Source: JAJTDS01 sp964202895 (lineage in GTDB: Bacteria; Pseudomonadota; Alphaproteobacteria; Rickettsiales; UBA1997). Taken from it: DNA of 64,000 bases. The notes beneath the pieces were generated by a model that saw only the letters and a list, made by a program, of their open reading frames with translations, made no database searches and was not told the DNA's origin. The stretch covers positions 496,001 through 560,000 of the forward strand of contig CAXNJM010000001.1 of NCBI GenBank assembly GCA_964202895.1. Reading direction: 5' to 3'. Numbering within the stretch: position 1 is the first letter of the stretch; the number at the start of each line of letters is the position of its first letter. Position numbers and translations under genes: made by a program. Positions 9,483 to 18,957 of the stretch are shown piece by piece.

Positions 9483-10277
9483 TTAATTTAAAACATCTCT
9501 CATCGAATAGAAGCCATTTGACTTAACACTTGCCCAAATTACAGCTCTTATTGCTCCTTTTGCAAAAATATTGCGATTTGAAGCCTTGTGGACAAATTCA
9601 ATTCTTTCGCCATCTCCCGCGAATATAACCTGATGATCTCCGATTACATCTCCGCCTCTAAGAGCGGTAAAACCTATTTCGCCGGCCTTTCTATGATTAT
9701 TGTTGCCGACTCTTGCCATTTGTGCAACTTCCGATAAATCAACATTTCTACCATTAGCAACCGCTGAACCAAGCAACAAAGCAGTTCCAGAAGGAGAATC
9801 AACTTTATTGCGATGATGCATTTCAAATATTTCGACATCAAAATCTTCTCTCAATATAGAGGATGCCTTTTCAACCAAATTCATTAGCATATTAACTCCA
9901 ATCGACATATTGGCTGACCATATAATTGGGCAATTCTTAGCAAAATTTACCAACTGCTCTTTTTCATTATTTTCAAAGCCCGTAGTACCGCAAACCATTA
10001 TTTTCTTTTGCTTCGAGCATTGTTCGGCAATTTTTATACTTAATGCAGGAGATGAAAAATCTACTACCGCATCACAATTTTCAACAAATTTCTCAATGTT
10101 GGAAAAAATTTTACCCCCCAATTTAGGATAACCTAAAAATTCTCCTAAATCTTGATTGTCGAGATCGCTATTATGGCGAACCAATGCAGATGAAAGTTCA
10201 AGCATTCCGTCGTTGATGATGGTTATTGCTATTTCTCTGCCCATTCTTCCTGTAATGCCAGTTAAACCTATTTTCAT
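9483..10277 (-). CDS. dapB: 4-hydroxy-tetrahydrodipicolinate reductase
   Basis: 264 aa. The nucleotide-binding motif GLTGITGRMGREI opens the protein. FEMHHRNKVDSPSGTALLLG holds the catalytic His/Lys region, and the C-terminal part (GEIGFTALRGGDVIGDHQV) is typical. It makes tetrahydrodipicolinate with NAD(P)H in the diaminopimelate/lysine pathway, feeding peptidoglycan cross-links. Heads the dapB-tilS-holA operon. The 103-bp gap from pstA suggests it has its own promoter. Confidence 0.97.
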   Translation of the reverse strand: MKIGLTGITGRMGREIAITIINDGMLELSSALVRHNSDLDNQDLGEFLGYPKLGGKIFSNIEKFVENCDAVVDFSSPALSIKIAEQCSKQKKIMVCGTTGFENNEKEQLVNFAKNCPIIWSANMSIGVNMLMNLVEKASSILREDFDVEIFEMHHRNKVDSPSGTALLLGSAVANGRNVDLSEVAQMARVGNNNHRKAGEIGFTALRGGDVIGDHQVIFAGDGERIEFVHKASNRNIFAKGAIRAVIWASVKSNGFYSMRDVLN

Positions 10278-10380
10278 TTATTTAATAATTTAGAGTTAAT
10301 TTTATATTCAAAAAATACGACAAACACATATTAGATAGGGTAATTTTACATTATATTTTTTTAAATAAGCAAATTTAATA

Positions 10381-11619
10381 TCACCATTTTTTTTCAAACT
10401 TTTTTCGCAAAATAATTGCGGTTAGGTTAAGCATTATCAACAAGCCAATTAACAACATTATTACGGCACTAGTTTTTTCTACGAACCCCGTTTCTGCACT
10501 GTCTGACCATAAGTAAATCTGGACAGGCATAACTGTCGCCGGCTCTAAAAAATTTTGGGGAAAATCAACAATAAATGCAATCATTCCTATCATTAACAGT
10601 GGAGCGGTTTCTCCTAGGGCACGAGAAATTGCAAGAATTGTTCCTGTCATAATTCCTGGCATCGATAAAGGCAATAAATGATGAATTATTAGTTGGGTTT
10701 TTGATGCTCCAAGACCAATAGCACCATCTCTAATTGAATTAGGAATTGACCTTATAGTGTTGCGAGTTGCAATTATTATAACGGGCAAAACCAACATTGA
10801 CAAGGTAAAGCCAGCCACCAAAGTTGAGGCTCGGGGCAAGTGCAAGATTTGCAAATAAACCACCAGACCTAATAATCCGTAGATAATCGATGGTATTGCG
10901 GCCAAATTATTGATGCTTATTTCAATAAAATCAGTGAATTTATTTTTTAAAGCGAATTCTTCTAAATAAAATGCCGATGCTACCGCAATTGGAAAAGAAA
11001 ATATTAAGAATATAACAATTGTCATTATTGAGCCAATAAAACTACCGGCAATGCCAGCTATCTCTGGCTCTCTTGAATCCCCGCCCAGTAAAAATTGATA
11101 ATTAAAAAATGTTTTTACTTTGTTTTCCTGCATAAATTGCAATAACCACTGTATTTGCTGTTTATTAAGCTTTGAAGCATCGCGGTGCTTGAAAAAAGCA
11201 TCAACTTTTGCTGAGGCACTCAACCAAAAAATACTTCTTCCCTGCCCTAAAGATGGGTTTTTTTTAATTTGTTGATATAATTCAACCGCTGCATTTTTAC
11301 TAAGCAATTGATAGGCATCGTTAAAACCACAATTACATTTTGCAAGATCTTTGGCAAATTTTTCATTTAAAGCATTTCTTATTGCAAAACGATAATCAGG
11401 CTTACTTCCGCTGTTAAGAACAGAATTAACATCGATTTCCATAGCTATTTTAGTTGAAAAAAAAGCACTATAACCTTTTAAGACTATAGAAACAATCATT
11501 ATAAACAAAAAAGATATTGAAAATAGAATCGCCAAATAGCTGGCAATTTTAAATCTATTTTCGCTACGATGCCTATTTTTAAGGCTTATAGCCATTTTTA
11601 TAGCATTTCTTTTATCCAT
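10381..11619 (-). CDS. pstA: phosphate ABC transporter permease PstA
   Basis: 412 aa, longer than E. coli PstA because of an N-terminal membrane anchor plus a roughly 150-residue extracytoplasmic insert before the permease core, a form seen in alphaproteobacteria. The core shows GDSREPEIAGIAGSFIGSI and the EAA-type loop IRDGAIGLGASKTQLIIHHLLP that contacts PstB. Overlaps the end of pstC by 8 bp, so translation is probably coupled. No pstS, pstB or phoU lies within the window. Confidence 0.92.
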   Translation of the reverse strand: MDKRNAIKMAISLKNRHRSENRFKIASYLAILFSISFLFIMIVSIVLKGYSAFFSTKIAMEIDVNSVLNSGSKPDYRFAIRNALNEKFAKDLAKCNCGFNDAYQLLSKNAAVELYQQIKKNPSLGQGRSIFWLSASAKVDAFFKHRDASKLNKQQIQWLLQFMQENKVKTFFNYQFLLGGDSREPEIAGIAGSFIGSIMTIVIFLIFSFPIAVASAFYLEEFALKNKFTDFIEISINNLAAIPSIIYGLLGLVVYLQILHLPRASTLVAGFTLSMLVLPVIIIATRNTIRSIPNSIRDGAIGLGASKTQLIIHHLLPLSMPGIMTGTILAISRALGETAPLLMIGMIAFIVDFPQNFLEPATVMPVQIYLWSDSAETGFVEKTSAVIMLLIGLLIMLNLTAIILRKKFEKKW

Positions 11620-12820
11620 TTTTCTTTTGATATTTTTTTATCACGATTAAAGCCAAAATATTAAAAATAAAAGTTACCACGAAAAGAGTTAGAGCTAGGG
11701 CAAATGAGGCGAGAGTTTTAGAGCTAGAAAATTCTTGATCTCCCGACAATAAGCTAACAATTTGAGCGGTGGCGGTGGTGGTTGAATCTAGTGGATTGAA
11801 AGTCATCTTTGCAAGTAACCCAGCAGACATAACGACAATCATTGTTTCGCCAACTGCTCTTGAAACAGCAAGAATTATCGACCCAATAATGGCGGGCATT
11901 GCTGAAGGAATGATTACTCTTGATATCATTTCATAATTAGTGCTTCCCATTGCCAATGCACCGTCATATAAAGACCTAGGAACTGAATTTATTGCATCAT
12001 CGGTTAAAGATAAAATAAAAGGAATTATCATAATTCCCATTATAAAACCAGCGGATAAAGCACTTTCGGAAGCAATCTCGATATTTAATAATCCAAAAAA
12101 TAGTTTAAAAAATGGAGCAATAAAAATAACCGCAAAATACCCGTAAACAACCGTTGGAATGCCCGCCAAAATTTCTAGAATCGGTTTCAATAAATCGCGA
12201 GTTGAAGATTTGCAATATAGCGACAAATTAACTGCTCCCATTATACCGATTGGAACAGCGACAGACATTGCTACTAAAGTTATCAAAAGGGTTCCTAAAA
12301 ATACTGGAACGGCTCCAAATGAAGACTTAACAACCTCTTGACCGCTATTCATTGCCAATTGCGGATTCCATCTGGTGCCAAAAAAGAACTCTTGCCAAGC
12401 TATTATTTTAAAAAATTTACCAGCTTCTCCAAATATTGCCATCATTATCGCTATAGTAATAAGAATTCCGATTGTCGCACTCAATAAAAGAGATTTTTTA
12501 AACAGCCATTCTAGATGGTTTTTGGCATTGAATTTATCGCGAAAACGATATATTGCAAAGAAAATTATAAAGGATGTGACTAAAGAAGTAAATAGAATTA
12601 GAAAGCCGTTTACTCCAGATAAATACAATAAAATCAATAACAGCAATGCCCAAATTGAAAAACAGTAAGAGTAATGAATAGGTAAAGAATGGAATTTAAA
12701 ATTTATTTGCCTTTTAATTTTAGACCTAACCTGTTGATAAATTAGCTTTTTTTCTAAGGTTTTAGCTAAATACAGAGCAAAAAATAAAGCAAAAAATGAC
12801 AAAATCATTGAATTGAACAA
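11612..12820 (-). CDS. pstC: phosphate ABC transporter permease PstC
   Basis: 402 aa with an extended N-terminal membrane region (several helices before residue 130). The permease core has the EAA-type loop LYDGALAMGSTNYEMISRVIIPSAMPAI and the segment GILAGIPTVVYGYFAVIF typical of PstC. Imports inorganic phosphate together with PstA and the missing PstS and PstB. First of the pair; the start is 394 bp from dnaA, which is divergent. Confidence 0.92.
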   Translation of the reverse strand: MFNSMILSFFALFFALYLAKTLEKKLIYQQVRSKIKRQINFKFHSLPIHYSYCFSIWALLLLILLYLSGVNGFLILFTSLVTSFIIFFAIYRFRDKFNAKNHLEWLFKKSLLLSATIGILITIAIMMAIFGEAGKFFKIIAWQEFFFGTRWNPQLAMNSGQEVVKSSFGAVPVFLGTLLITLVAMSVAVPIGIMGAVNLSLYCKSSTRDLLKPILEILAGIPTVVYGYFAVIFIAPFFKLFFGLLNIEIASESALSAGFIMGIMIIPFILSLTDDAINSVPRSLYDGALAMGSTNYEMISRVIIPSAMPAIIGSIILAVSRAVGETMIVVMSAGLLAKMTFNPLDSTTTATAQIVSLLSGDQEFSSSKTLASFALALTLFVVTFIFNILALIVIKKYQKKNG

Positions 12821-13213
12821 TAAAAAATTAAGGTATTACTAGATATTATTGACTTTAAAAGAATGCAACTAGGCAAATAGTAATTTAAAAAAACAAATTA
12901 TCAATAGCAACCTATTAATTACAACAATAAAAAAATAAACTGCCTTAATTCATTGGAGCAATTAGTGTCAAGTAGTTTATTTTCAAAATTTGCAAATAAA
13001 AAACTTTACAGTTTAAAAAATATCTAAAAAAATCTGTCTTTGAAAAAATATACAAAAATTGTTTGTTGTTTAACAATTACAAATAATAAAGAAATCCGCT
13101 TCACAAAGCCAATAAATTATTATCAATAAAACAGTTAGATTAAATCTAAAATTAATAATTTATCCTTTTAAAACGATTTATCAATATTTAAAGCTAAAAC
13201 AAAAGATTAATTA
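12821..13213. other. intergenic region between divergent pstC and dnaA
   Basis: 393 bp of very AT-rich sequence without a coding frame. It must hold promoters for both neighbours. I see no consensus DnaA box (TTATCCACA or one-mismatch forms) and no iterons, so I do not call an origin. A small inverted repeat TTGTT-T-AACAA occurs near 13068-13078. Confidence 0.5.
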
Positions 13214-14656
13214 ATGGAAAACTCTATAAAAACAGAACAAAATTTAGAAACAAAAAACAACTCTGAATTTCTTAGCAACTTAATCAATATTTGTTGCGAA
13301 GAATTTGGCGAAGAGTTAACTAAAAAATGGCTTTCAACCCTTACAATACACACTATAACTGAAGGCGAATTAATCTTGGTCGCAAGTTCAAAATTTTTAA
13401 GAGACTGGATAATCAGAGAGTTTGTTGAAATAAAATCAAAAGCTAATCTCAAAAAAATTGCTCAAAAAATTAATCCAAAAATTAAAAAAGTCAGCATAAT
13501 TCATTTGGCAAAAAAGAAGGTTGTAGAAATAAAAGAAAACACCCAAAATGCCACTGAGAAAGTTAAAAGCATATCTAAATACGACAACATATTTGCATTC
13601 GGCACAGATTTAAATCCTCGCTTTAATTTTGACAATTTTATAACGGTTCAATATAATAAATTGGCGGTCTCGATGGCAAAAATAGCCTCTGGCTTTAAAG
13701 AGCAAAATAAAATTTTTAACGACAATATTCCTTTATTTATTCACGGCTCCGTAGGAATGGGAAAGACTCACTTAGGTCAAGCTATTGCATGGGAAATAAA
13801 AGAAAAAAATAAAAATAAAAAAGTCATCTATTTATCAGCCGAAAAATTCATGTTTCACTTTGTTCAGTCGATAAGAAGTAATGAATTAATATCCTTCAAA
13901 GAAAAGATGCGGTCTATTGATGTTTTAATAGTAGACGATCTTCAATTTATTGCAGGCAAACAAAGCACTCAGCAAGAATTTATGAATAGCTTTAATTCTC
14001 TAGTTGACGACAACAAGCAAGTAATTTTAATTTGCGATAGAGCTCCTAACGATCTAGAAAATATTGACGAAAAGCTAAAATCTAAAATTAGCGGAGGAAT
14101 GGTTATAAATTTTCGCAATGCTGATTATCAAGATCGTCTAACTATAATCAAAGCTAAGGCTACTCAACATTTTGAAAAAGAAAATGCACCAATTATTCCA
14201 CAAGATGTGCTTGAACTGTTTGCTAAAAACATAACCGCCAATATTCGCGATCTAGAAAGTGCATTAAAGAAAATTATTGCAGAAAAAGTGATATTAAATC
14301 AAGAAATCAACCTTGAAAGTGCCTATAGAATATTAAAGGACTATACTCAAATCAAGAATCCTGTAGCAGTAAACGATGTTAACAAAATAAAAAAAATAGT
14401 GGCAGAATTTTATGGCATAAAATTGAACGATATGATAAGCAATAGCAGAATGCAAGACACCGTAAGAGCTAGGCAAATTGCAATTTTCTTAACTAAAGAA
14501 TTAACGAATCTAAGTTTAAGTCAAATTGGTAATTATTTTGGCAACAAACATCATGCAACAATAATACACTCTTACAAGCTGATTAAAAAGCTAATGTCTA
14601 CACAATTAGCTTGCGAACAACAAATCAACCTATTGATTGATAAGATTAAAAGCTAG
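13214..14656 (+). CDS. dnaA: chromosomal replication initiator DnaA
   Basis: 480 aa. The N-terminal domain binds DnaB. The AAA+ domain has Walker A GSVGMGKTH near residue 178 and Walker B VLIVDDLQF near 236. The C-terminal DNA-binding domain includes VRARQIAIFLTKELTNLSLSQIG and the signature GNKHHATIIHSYKLI, where most relatives have G-R-D-H-[ST]-T. The first bases of that signature read N-K-H, a modest deviation in the residues that touch the DnaA box. No strong Shine-Dalgarno site precedes the ATG. It stands alone; dnaN is not next to it. Confidence 0.98.
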   Translation: MENSIKTEQNLETKNNSEFLSNLINICCEEFGEELTKKWLSTLTIHTITEGELILVASSKFLRDWIIREFVEIKSKANLKKIAQKINPKIKKVSIIHLAKKKVVEIKENTQNATEKVKSISKYDNIFAFGTDLNPRFNFDNFITVQYNKLAVSMAKIASGFKEQNKIFNDNIPLFIHGSVGMGKTHLGQAIAWEIKEKNKNKKVIYLSAEKFMFHFVQSIRSNELISFKEKMRSIDVLIVDDLQFIAGKQSTQQEFMNSFNSLVDDNKQVILICDRAPNDLENIDEKLKSKISGGMVINFRNADYQDRLTIIKAKATQHFEKENAPIIPQDVLELFAKNITANIRDLESALKKIIAEKVILNQEINLESAYRILKDYTQIKNPVAVNDVNKIKKIVAEFYGIKLNDMISNSRMQDTVRARQIAIFLTKELTNLSLSQIGNYFGNKHHATIIHSYKLIKKLMSTQLACEQQINLLIDKIKS

Positions 14657-14712
14657 AATTTGTAAAATTATTTTTTAGGAAAAACACCAAGATAGGGGTG
14701 AGTTAAAAGATT

Positions 14713-15189
14713 CTAACTTGCCTTTTCTTGTTTTTTCACTATGTCAAAGGTGTCATATAAATCATCTCTTTGTTTGCAAAATTCAACATATTGGTCATAG
14801 TTTATGACTCTTTCTATCCACACCGTGTCGATATTGTCTTCCTTTCCTATCGATGTTTTATTGCCTATCATAGTAACTTTTGGACGATCTGATATTTTAT
14901 TATTTCCTTGATATTCTCTTCCAAGCTCAACTTTTTGATTCACATCCAAGCCGGATGCAGTGATTAGTAAGTCAAAATATTCTCTTTTATAGCAAACAAA
15001 TTTAACTAAACGAGCAATTTTGAGATAAGACTTGCTAGAGGTTTTTCTTAACTGAGAGAGAAATCCGGATATATATTCTACACCTTTTTCGTTGATGCCA
15101 ATTTTAATACTGGCTATTTTGCCAGTCATTTCGGTGTGATGCTGATTAATGTAAAAATTATTTTCAGACGAAGTTTCGTTACTTTCCAT
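14713..15189 (-). CDS. hypothetical protein
   Basis: 158 aa, not recognised. No signal peptide or membrane segment is visible. Residues 18-75 (TGKIASIKIGINEKGVEYIS, then SYLKIARLVKFVCYK) alternate hydrophobic and polar residues like a small beta-rich fold, and the C-terminal third is charged. Several lysines and arginines could fit nucleic-acid binding, but that is a guess. Converges with dnaA, ending 56 bp from it. The upstream 380 bp contains two Fur-box-like sites. Composition resembles its neighbours, giving no sign of recent transfer. Confidence 0.7.
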   Translation of the reverse strand: MESNETSSENNFYINQHHTEMTGKIASIKIGINEKGVEYISGFLSQLRKTSSKSYLKIARLVKFVCYKREYFDLLITASGLDVNQKVELGREYQGNNKISDRPKVTMIGNKTSIGKEDNIDTVWIERVINYDQYVEFCKQRDDLYDTFDIVKKQEKAS

Positions 15190-15570
15190 ATATTATTAAA
15201 TTATTTTGTTATTTTCTATTTAGACTCTAATATTCTTAATCAAACAGCTAGATTTATAAATCTTTACTTCTTTTTAATAAAGCAAACTAATTAACTTTAA
15301 TTACACTCAATTATAAAGCATTGAGCAAAAGAATTTAGTTCATTTAAATACCGTTCGATGATAGCTTTTGTTTTTTAATTTAAAAAACAATTAAAATTGA
15401 TTCTCATTTTGGAGCAAATATTAAGAATAATTATAATCATTCAAATTTTATATAATTTTTAGTTAAAAAATATTATTTACAAAATATATAAACAATAATT
15501 TTTAAAATACAAGAGAAAAACTTGTAAAATCAATAAGTAGCAAAAAATTTCGCTCCTTGATTCAATGCCA
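15190..15570. other. intergenic region between the hypothetical gene and tgt
   Basis: 381 bp with no open frame longer than about 20 codons on either strand. It contains the likely promoter of the hypothetical gene and two AT-rich sites similar to Fur boxes (15393-15411 and 15426-15444). Confidence 0.5.
15393..15444. promoter_or_regulatory. two Fur-box-like sites
   Basis: AATAATTATAATCATTCAA (15426-15444) matches 14 of 19 positions of the classical Fur box GATAATGATAATCATTATC, with its core 15/16-like in the centre. TGATTCTCATT within 15393-15411 gives 12 of 19. They lie over 200 bp upstream of the hypothetical gene's start. In DNA this AT-rich such matches can arise by chance, and alphaproteobacteria often use Irr or RirA instead of Fur. 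Confidence 0.25.
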
Positions 15571-16695
15571 TCAACAACTCTCATCCACTAAACTTCTATC
15601 AACAAAGCTTTTGGCAAAGTCGGCAAAGGTTTTATTAGAAATGTGATGACGAATATTTAGCATTAATTTTTGATAATAAAAAATATTATGCTCACTTAGT
15701 AGCATCGAAGCAAGTATTTCATTAGATTTAGCTAGGTGATGCAAATAAGCCCTATTATGGTTGATACAAGCATAGCAACTACATTCAGGATCTAAAGAAG
15801 AAAAATCGTCACGATATTTTGCATTACGAATATTGACAACTCCATTGCTGGTAAAAGCTTGTCCAGTTCTACCTGAACGAGTAGGAATAACACAATCAAA
15901 CATATCCACGCCTCTTAAAACGGCACCAACTATATCGCTAGGCTTGCCGACCCCCATTAAATAGCGAGGCTTATCTTCTGGCAAGATCGCAGGAAGATAA
16001 TTCAACACTTCAAACATTATTTCTTGCCCCTCTCCTACCGCTAAACCACCAATTGCATATCCATCAAAACCAATATCAATTAATTTTTTCGCAGATTCTT
16101 CTCTTAAATCGCGATAAACTCCGCCCTGAACGATGCCAAATAATCCATATCCATCTCTAGTAATAAAATTATTTTTGGAACGACGAGCCCACTCAATCGA
16201 ACGAATCATCGCCTTCCTACTATCTTCGCAACTAGCAGGGAAAGCAATGCATTCATCAAAAGCCATAGTAATGGTACTTCCCAATTGATACTGTATCGAA
16301 ATCGACTTTTCGGGAGTTACAAAATATTTTGTGCCGTCAATATGCGATGAAAATTCCACACCCTCATCGTTGATTTTGCGAATTTTTGACAGAGACATAA
16401 CTTGGAACCCTCCAGAATCAGTAAGTATAGGCTTACTCCAACTCATAAATTTATGCAAGCCACCAGCCTTTTCAATTAAATCAGCTCCCGGCCTAAGCAT
16501 TAAGTGGTAAGTATTGCCAAGAATTATATCGGCACCAGAATTAACAATATCAACATTCTTAATTGCCTTAACCGTGGCGGCGGTGCCGACAGGCATAAAA
16601 GCAGGTGTTTTGATTTGCCCGTGAGCAGTATTTATTAAACCTATACGAGCAGAGCCATCGCAACCCTGCAATGAAAAATTAAAATTATTATTCAT
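15571..16695 (-). CDS. tgt: tRNA-guanine transglycosylase (queuine tRNA-ribosyltransferase)
   Basis: 374 aa, standard bacterial length. Exchanges guanine-34 of tRNAs for Tyr, His, Asn and Asp with preQ1. Visible are TPAFMPVGTAATVKA, the active-site DSGGFQVMS, GGLAVGEG, the second catalytic region VDMFDCVIPTRSGRTGQAF, and the zinc site CSCYACINHNRAYLHHL. Single gene, divergent from ccmG. Confidence 0.98.
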   Translation of the reverse strand: MNNNFNFSLQGCDGSARIGLINTAHGQIKTPAFMPVGTAATVKAIKNVDIVNSGADIILGNTYHLMLRPGADLIEKAGGLHKFMSWSKPILTDSGGFQVMSLSKIRKINDEGVEFSSHIDGTKYFVTPEKSISIQYQLGSTITMAFDECIAFPASCEDSRKAMIRSIEWARRSKNNFITRDGYGLFGIVQGGVYRDLREESAKKLIDIGFDGYAIGGLAVGEGQEIMFEVLNYLPAILPEDKPRYLMGVGKPSDIVGAVLRGVDMFDCVIPTRSGRTGQAFTSNGVVNIRNAKYRDDFSSLDPECSCYACINHNRAYLHHLAKSNEILASMLLSEHNIFYYQKLMLNIRHHISNKTFADFAKSFVDRSLVDESC

Positions 16696-16828
16696 AGATA
16701 TTTTAAATTATTGAAATCAAAAAATAACGAAATATGATTTATTGTAAATAACAAGACTTTTTAACGAAAGATATAGCAAAATAAACCTATAAAACATCAT
16801 CTCATTACACAATCAACCATTTAATTAA

Positions 16829-17446
16829 ATGATAAAAAATAAAATCTACTTAACTCCTTTAATTATTCTAGCTATAATTATTATTTTTTTAGCAATCTCT
16901 ATAATTAAAAGCGAGAATAAAAATAATTTTCTAAAAAATAATCAATCTCAACAAAAATCAATAAAATTCCCAGAATTTCAATTGCCTCTAATTAATTCCT
17001 CTAACGATAAAAACATTTCAAAAAACTCCTCTTCAATTGAAGAAACTAGCTTTTCTAATAAAGATTTGCGAGGCAAGATTTCTATTGTTAATTTTTTTGC
17101 TTCTTGGTGTATTGTCTGCATCAAAGAGCATCATTTAATTAAAGAATTAAGTGATATATATAATCAAAAAAGATATCATCAAAAAGTTGCTATATTTGGG
17201 GTTGCGTGGCGAGATCTTCCAGAAAATTCTCTTATTTTTCTAAATAATAATGGCAATTATTATAATAAAGTTGCCCTAGATTCAAGAAACTCCCTTGGCA
17301 AACTTATTAATCTTACTGCGGTTCCCGAGACAATAATCATCAATCGGCAAGGAGAAATTATTAAACATTACCAAGGCGAACTTAGCAGAGATGACTTTGC
17401 TGAAATAAAACAAACAATTGATGAGGAGTATAAGCGGTTAAACTAG
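16829..17446 (+). CDS. ccmG: thiol:disulfide interchange protein, CcmG/DsbE type
   Basis: 205 aa. An N-terminal membrane anchor (about residues 8-28) tethers a periplasmic thioredoxin fold. The redox motif is FFASWCIVCIKEH (WCxxC), followed by FGVAWRDLPEN in place of the GVNYKD region of CcmG, then the cis-proline segment AVPETIIINRQGEI. CcmG reduces apocytochrome c cysteines before heme attachment. A low-complexity Asn/Ser linker (residues 33-72) separates anchor and domain. TlpA-like reductases are the main alternative. No other ccm gene is nearby. Confidence 0.82.
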   Translation: MIKNKIYLTPLIILAIIIIFLAISIIKSENKNNFLKNNQSQQKSIKFPEFQLPLINSSNDKNISKNSSSIEETSFSNKDLRGKISIVNFFASWCIVCIKEHHLIKELSDIYNQKRYHQKVAIFGVAWRDLPENSLIFLNNNGNYYNKVALDSRNSLGKLINLTAVPETIIINRQGEIIKHYQGELSRDDFAEIKQTIDEEYKRLN

Positions 17447-17532
17447 TGCTCTATTCAATAAAACCAACCATCGCTCAATATTTTATATTTTGAGATTAAT
17501 GCGAGTAGTAAGTTTTTTTAAATTAATTGATT

Positions 17533-18873
17533 TTAGTCGTTAGCCTCTTCAAATTCAATAGATAGCTGTCGACACAAATCAATAAAATTAGGAAAGCTAG
17601 TAGAAATCATTGACGAATCGTCGATTCTAATGCCTTTTTCTATTTTTAGACCCATAATTAAAAAAGACATTGCCATGCGATGATCCATAGCGGTTTTAAT
17701 TTGGACTTGATTTTTTGGCTGAATAATCCCACCCTTAATTAACAGAGAATCACCTTCTATTTTAGCTTCAACCCCGCAATTAACAAGATTTTCCTGAGTT
17801 AGTGCAAGACGATTACTCTCTTTTACTTTTAACTCAGCAAGACCATTCATTTTAGTAATACCTGTCGCATTTGCAGAGGCAATTGATAAAATCGGATATT
17901 CATCAATCATCGAAGCGGCGCGAGAAGCTGGAATTTCAATCCCTTTTAAATTACTAGACTCCGCCACAATATCAGCAACCAATTCACCAGAAACTTCTCT
18001 TTGATTAATTAATTCAATATTTGCATTCATTTCCAACAGAGTGGTTATAATGCCGGTTCTCAAAGGATTAACTCCAACATTTTTAATTATGATTCTTGAA
18101 TTAGAAGAAATAAGAGTGGCAACAATAAAAAATGCAGCGGAAGATATATCGCCTATTATTGAAATGTCGCGAGCTTGAAAATCTTGCAAACCAGTATAAG
18201 AAATTTTATTGGCAATTTTTTGATTTAATTCAAATTTTTCAATTTTAATATCAAGACCAAAACTCTTCATCATTATTTCTGTATGATCTCTACAAGGCTC
18301 TGGCTCAATGATAACGGTTTTGCCACGAGTAGCAAGCGATGCAAGCAATATAGAGCTCTTTACTTGAGCGGAGGCACTCTTCATTTGATATTCTATCGGC
18401 AAAGCATCTCCATTACCAACAACGGCAAAAGGCATTAAATTATTTTGACGAGCAACAATATTTGCTCCAAATAATTTAATTGGCTCAAATATTCTTGCCA
18501 TCGGCCTCTTTCTGAGAGAAGAATCTCCACTAAAAAAACTAACGAAATTGTAAGGAGTAACCAGCCCAGCTAAAAGACGAGCTCCCGTGCCGGAGTTTCC
18601 CATTTCTAGAATATTGGCAGACTCACAAAGGCCAGCAACACCACTGCCGTTAACTTGCCAGTAATCTTTGCACTTTATGATTTCAACCCCCATTGATTTT
18701 AGAGCTTCGGCGGTGTGAACCACATCTTCCCCCTCCAGAAGATTATGAATTTTACTAACTCCATTGGCAAGGGAGGCAAAAATCAAAGATCGATGCGAAA
18801 TCGACTTATCTCCCGGAACAGTTATTTCAGCCTTTATGCTATTAGATTGAAATTTTGAAATTAAAGGAATCAT
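17533..18873 (-). CDS. aroA: 3-phosphoshikimate 1-carboxyvinyltransferase (EPSP synthase)
   Basis: 446 aa using the ATG at 18871-18873 (MIPLISKFQS). The frame is open for 22 more codons to 18939, but that extension is hydrophobic and not part of the enzyme. Joins PEP to shikimate-3-phosphate in aromatic amino acid synthesis. Motifs are VPGDKSISHRSL, EMGNSGTGARLLAGL and SSLRKRPMARIFEPIKLFGA, which resemble the class II (CP4-like) enzymes of alphaproteobacteria, and ASAQVKSSILLA. Lies 84 bp after nuoN and is probably the last gene of nuoM-nuoN-aroA. Confidence 0.96.
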   Translation of the reverse strand: MIPLISKFQSNSIKAEITVPGDKSISHRSLIFASLANGVSKIHNLLEGEDVVHTAEALKSMGVEIIKCKDYWQVNGSGVAGLCESANILEMGNSGTGARLLAGLVTPYNFVSFFSGDSSLRKRPMARIFEPIKLFGANIVARQNNLMPFAVVGNGDALPIEYQMKSASAQVKSSILLASLATRGKTVIIEPEPCRDHTEIMMKSFGLDIKIEKFELNQKIANKISYTGLQDFQARDISIIGDISSAAFFIVATLISSNSRIIIKNVGVNPLRTGIITTLLEMNANIELINQREVSGELVADIVAESSNLKGIEIPASRAASMIDEYPILSIASANATGITKMNGLAELKVKESNRLALTQENLVNCGVEAKIEGDSLLIKGGIIQPKNQVQIKTAMDHRMAMSFLIMGLKIEKGIRIDDSSMISTSFPNFIDLCRQLSIEFEEAND

Positions 18874-18957
18874 TTTATAGAGAATGGATATTGCAAAAAA
18901 ACCTATTTTTAAGGCCACATAACAAGAAAGTGCAGTCAAAAACTAACTTCAAATTAT

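Noticed and set aside
12821..13213. replication origin next to dnaA
   Set aside because: AT-rich but no DnaA box or iteron cluster could be found by eye.
18874..18939. 22-codon N-terminal extension of aroA
   Set aside because: The EPSP synthase pattern begins at MIPLISKFQS and the extension shows no homology.
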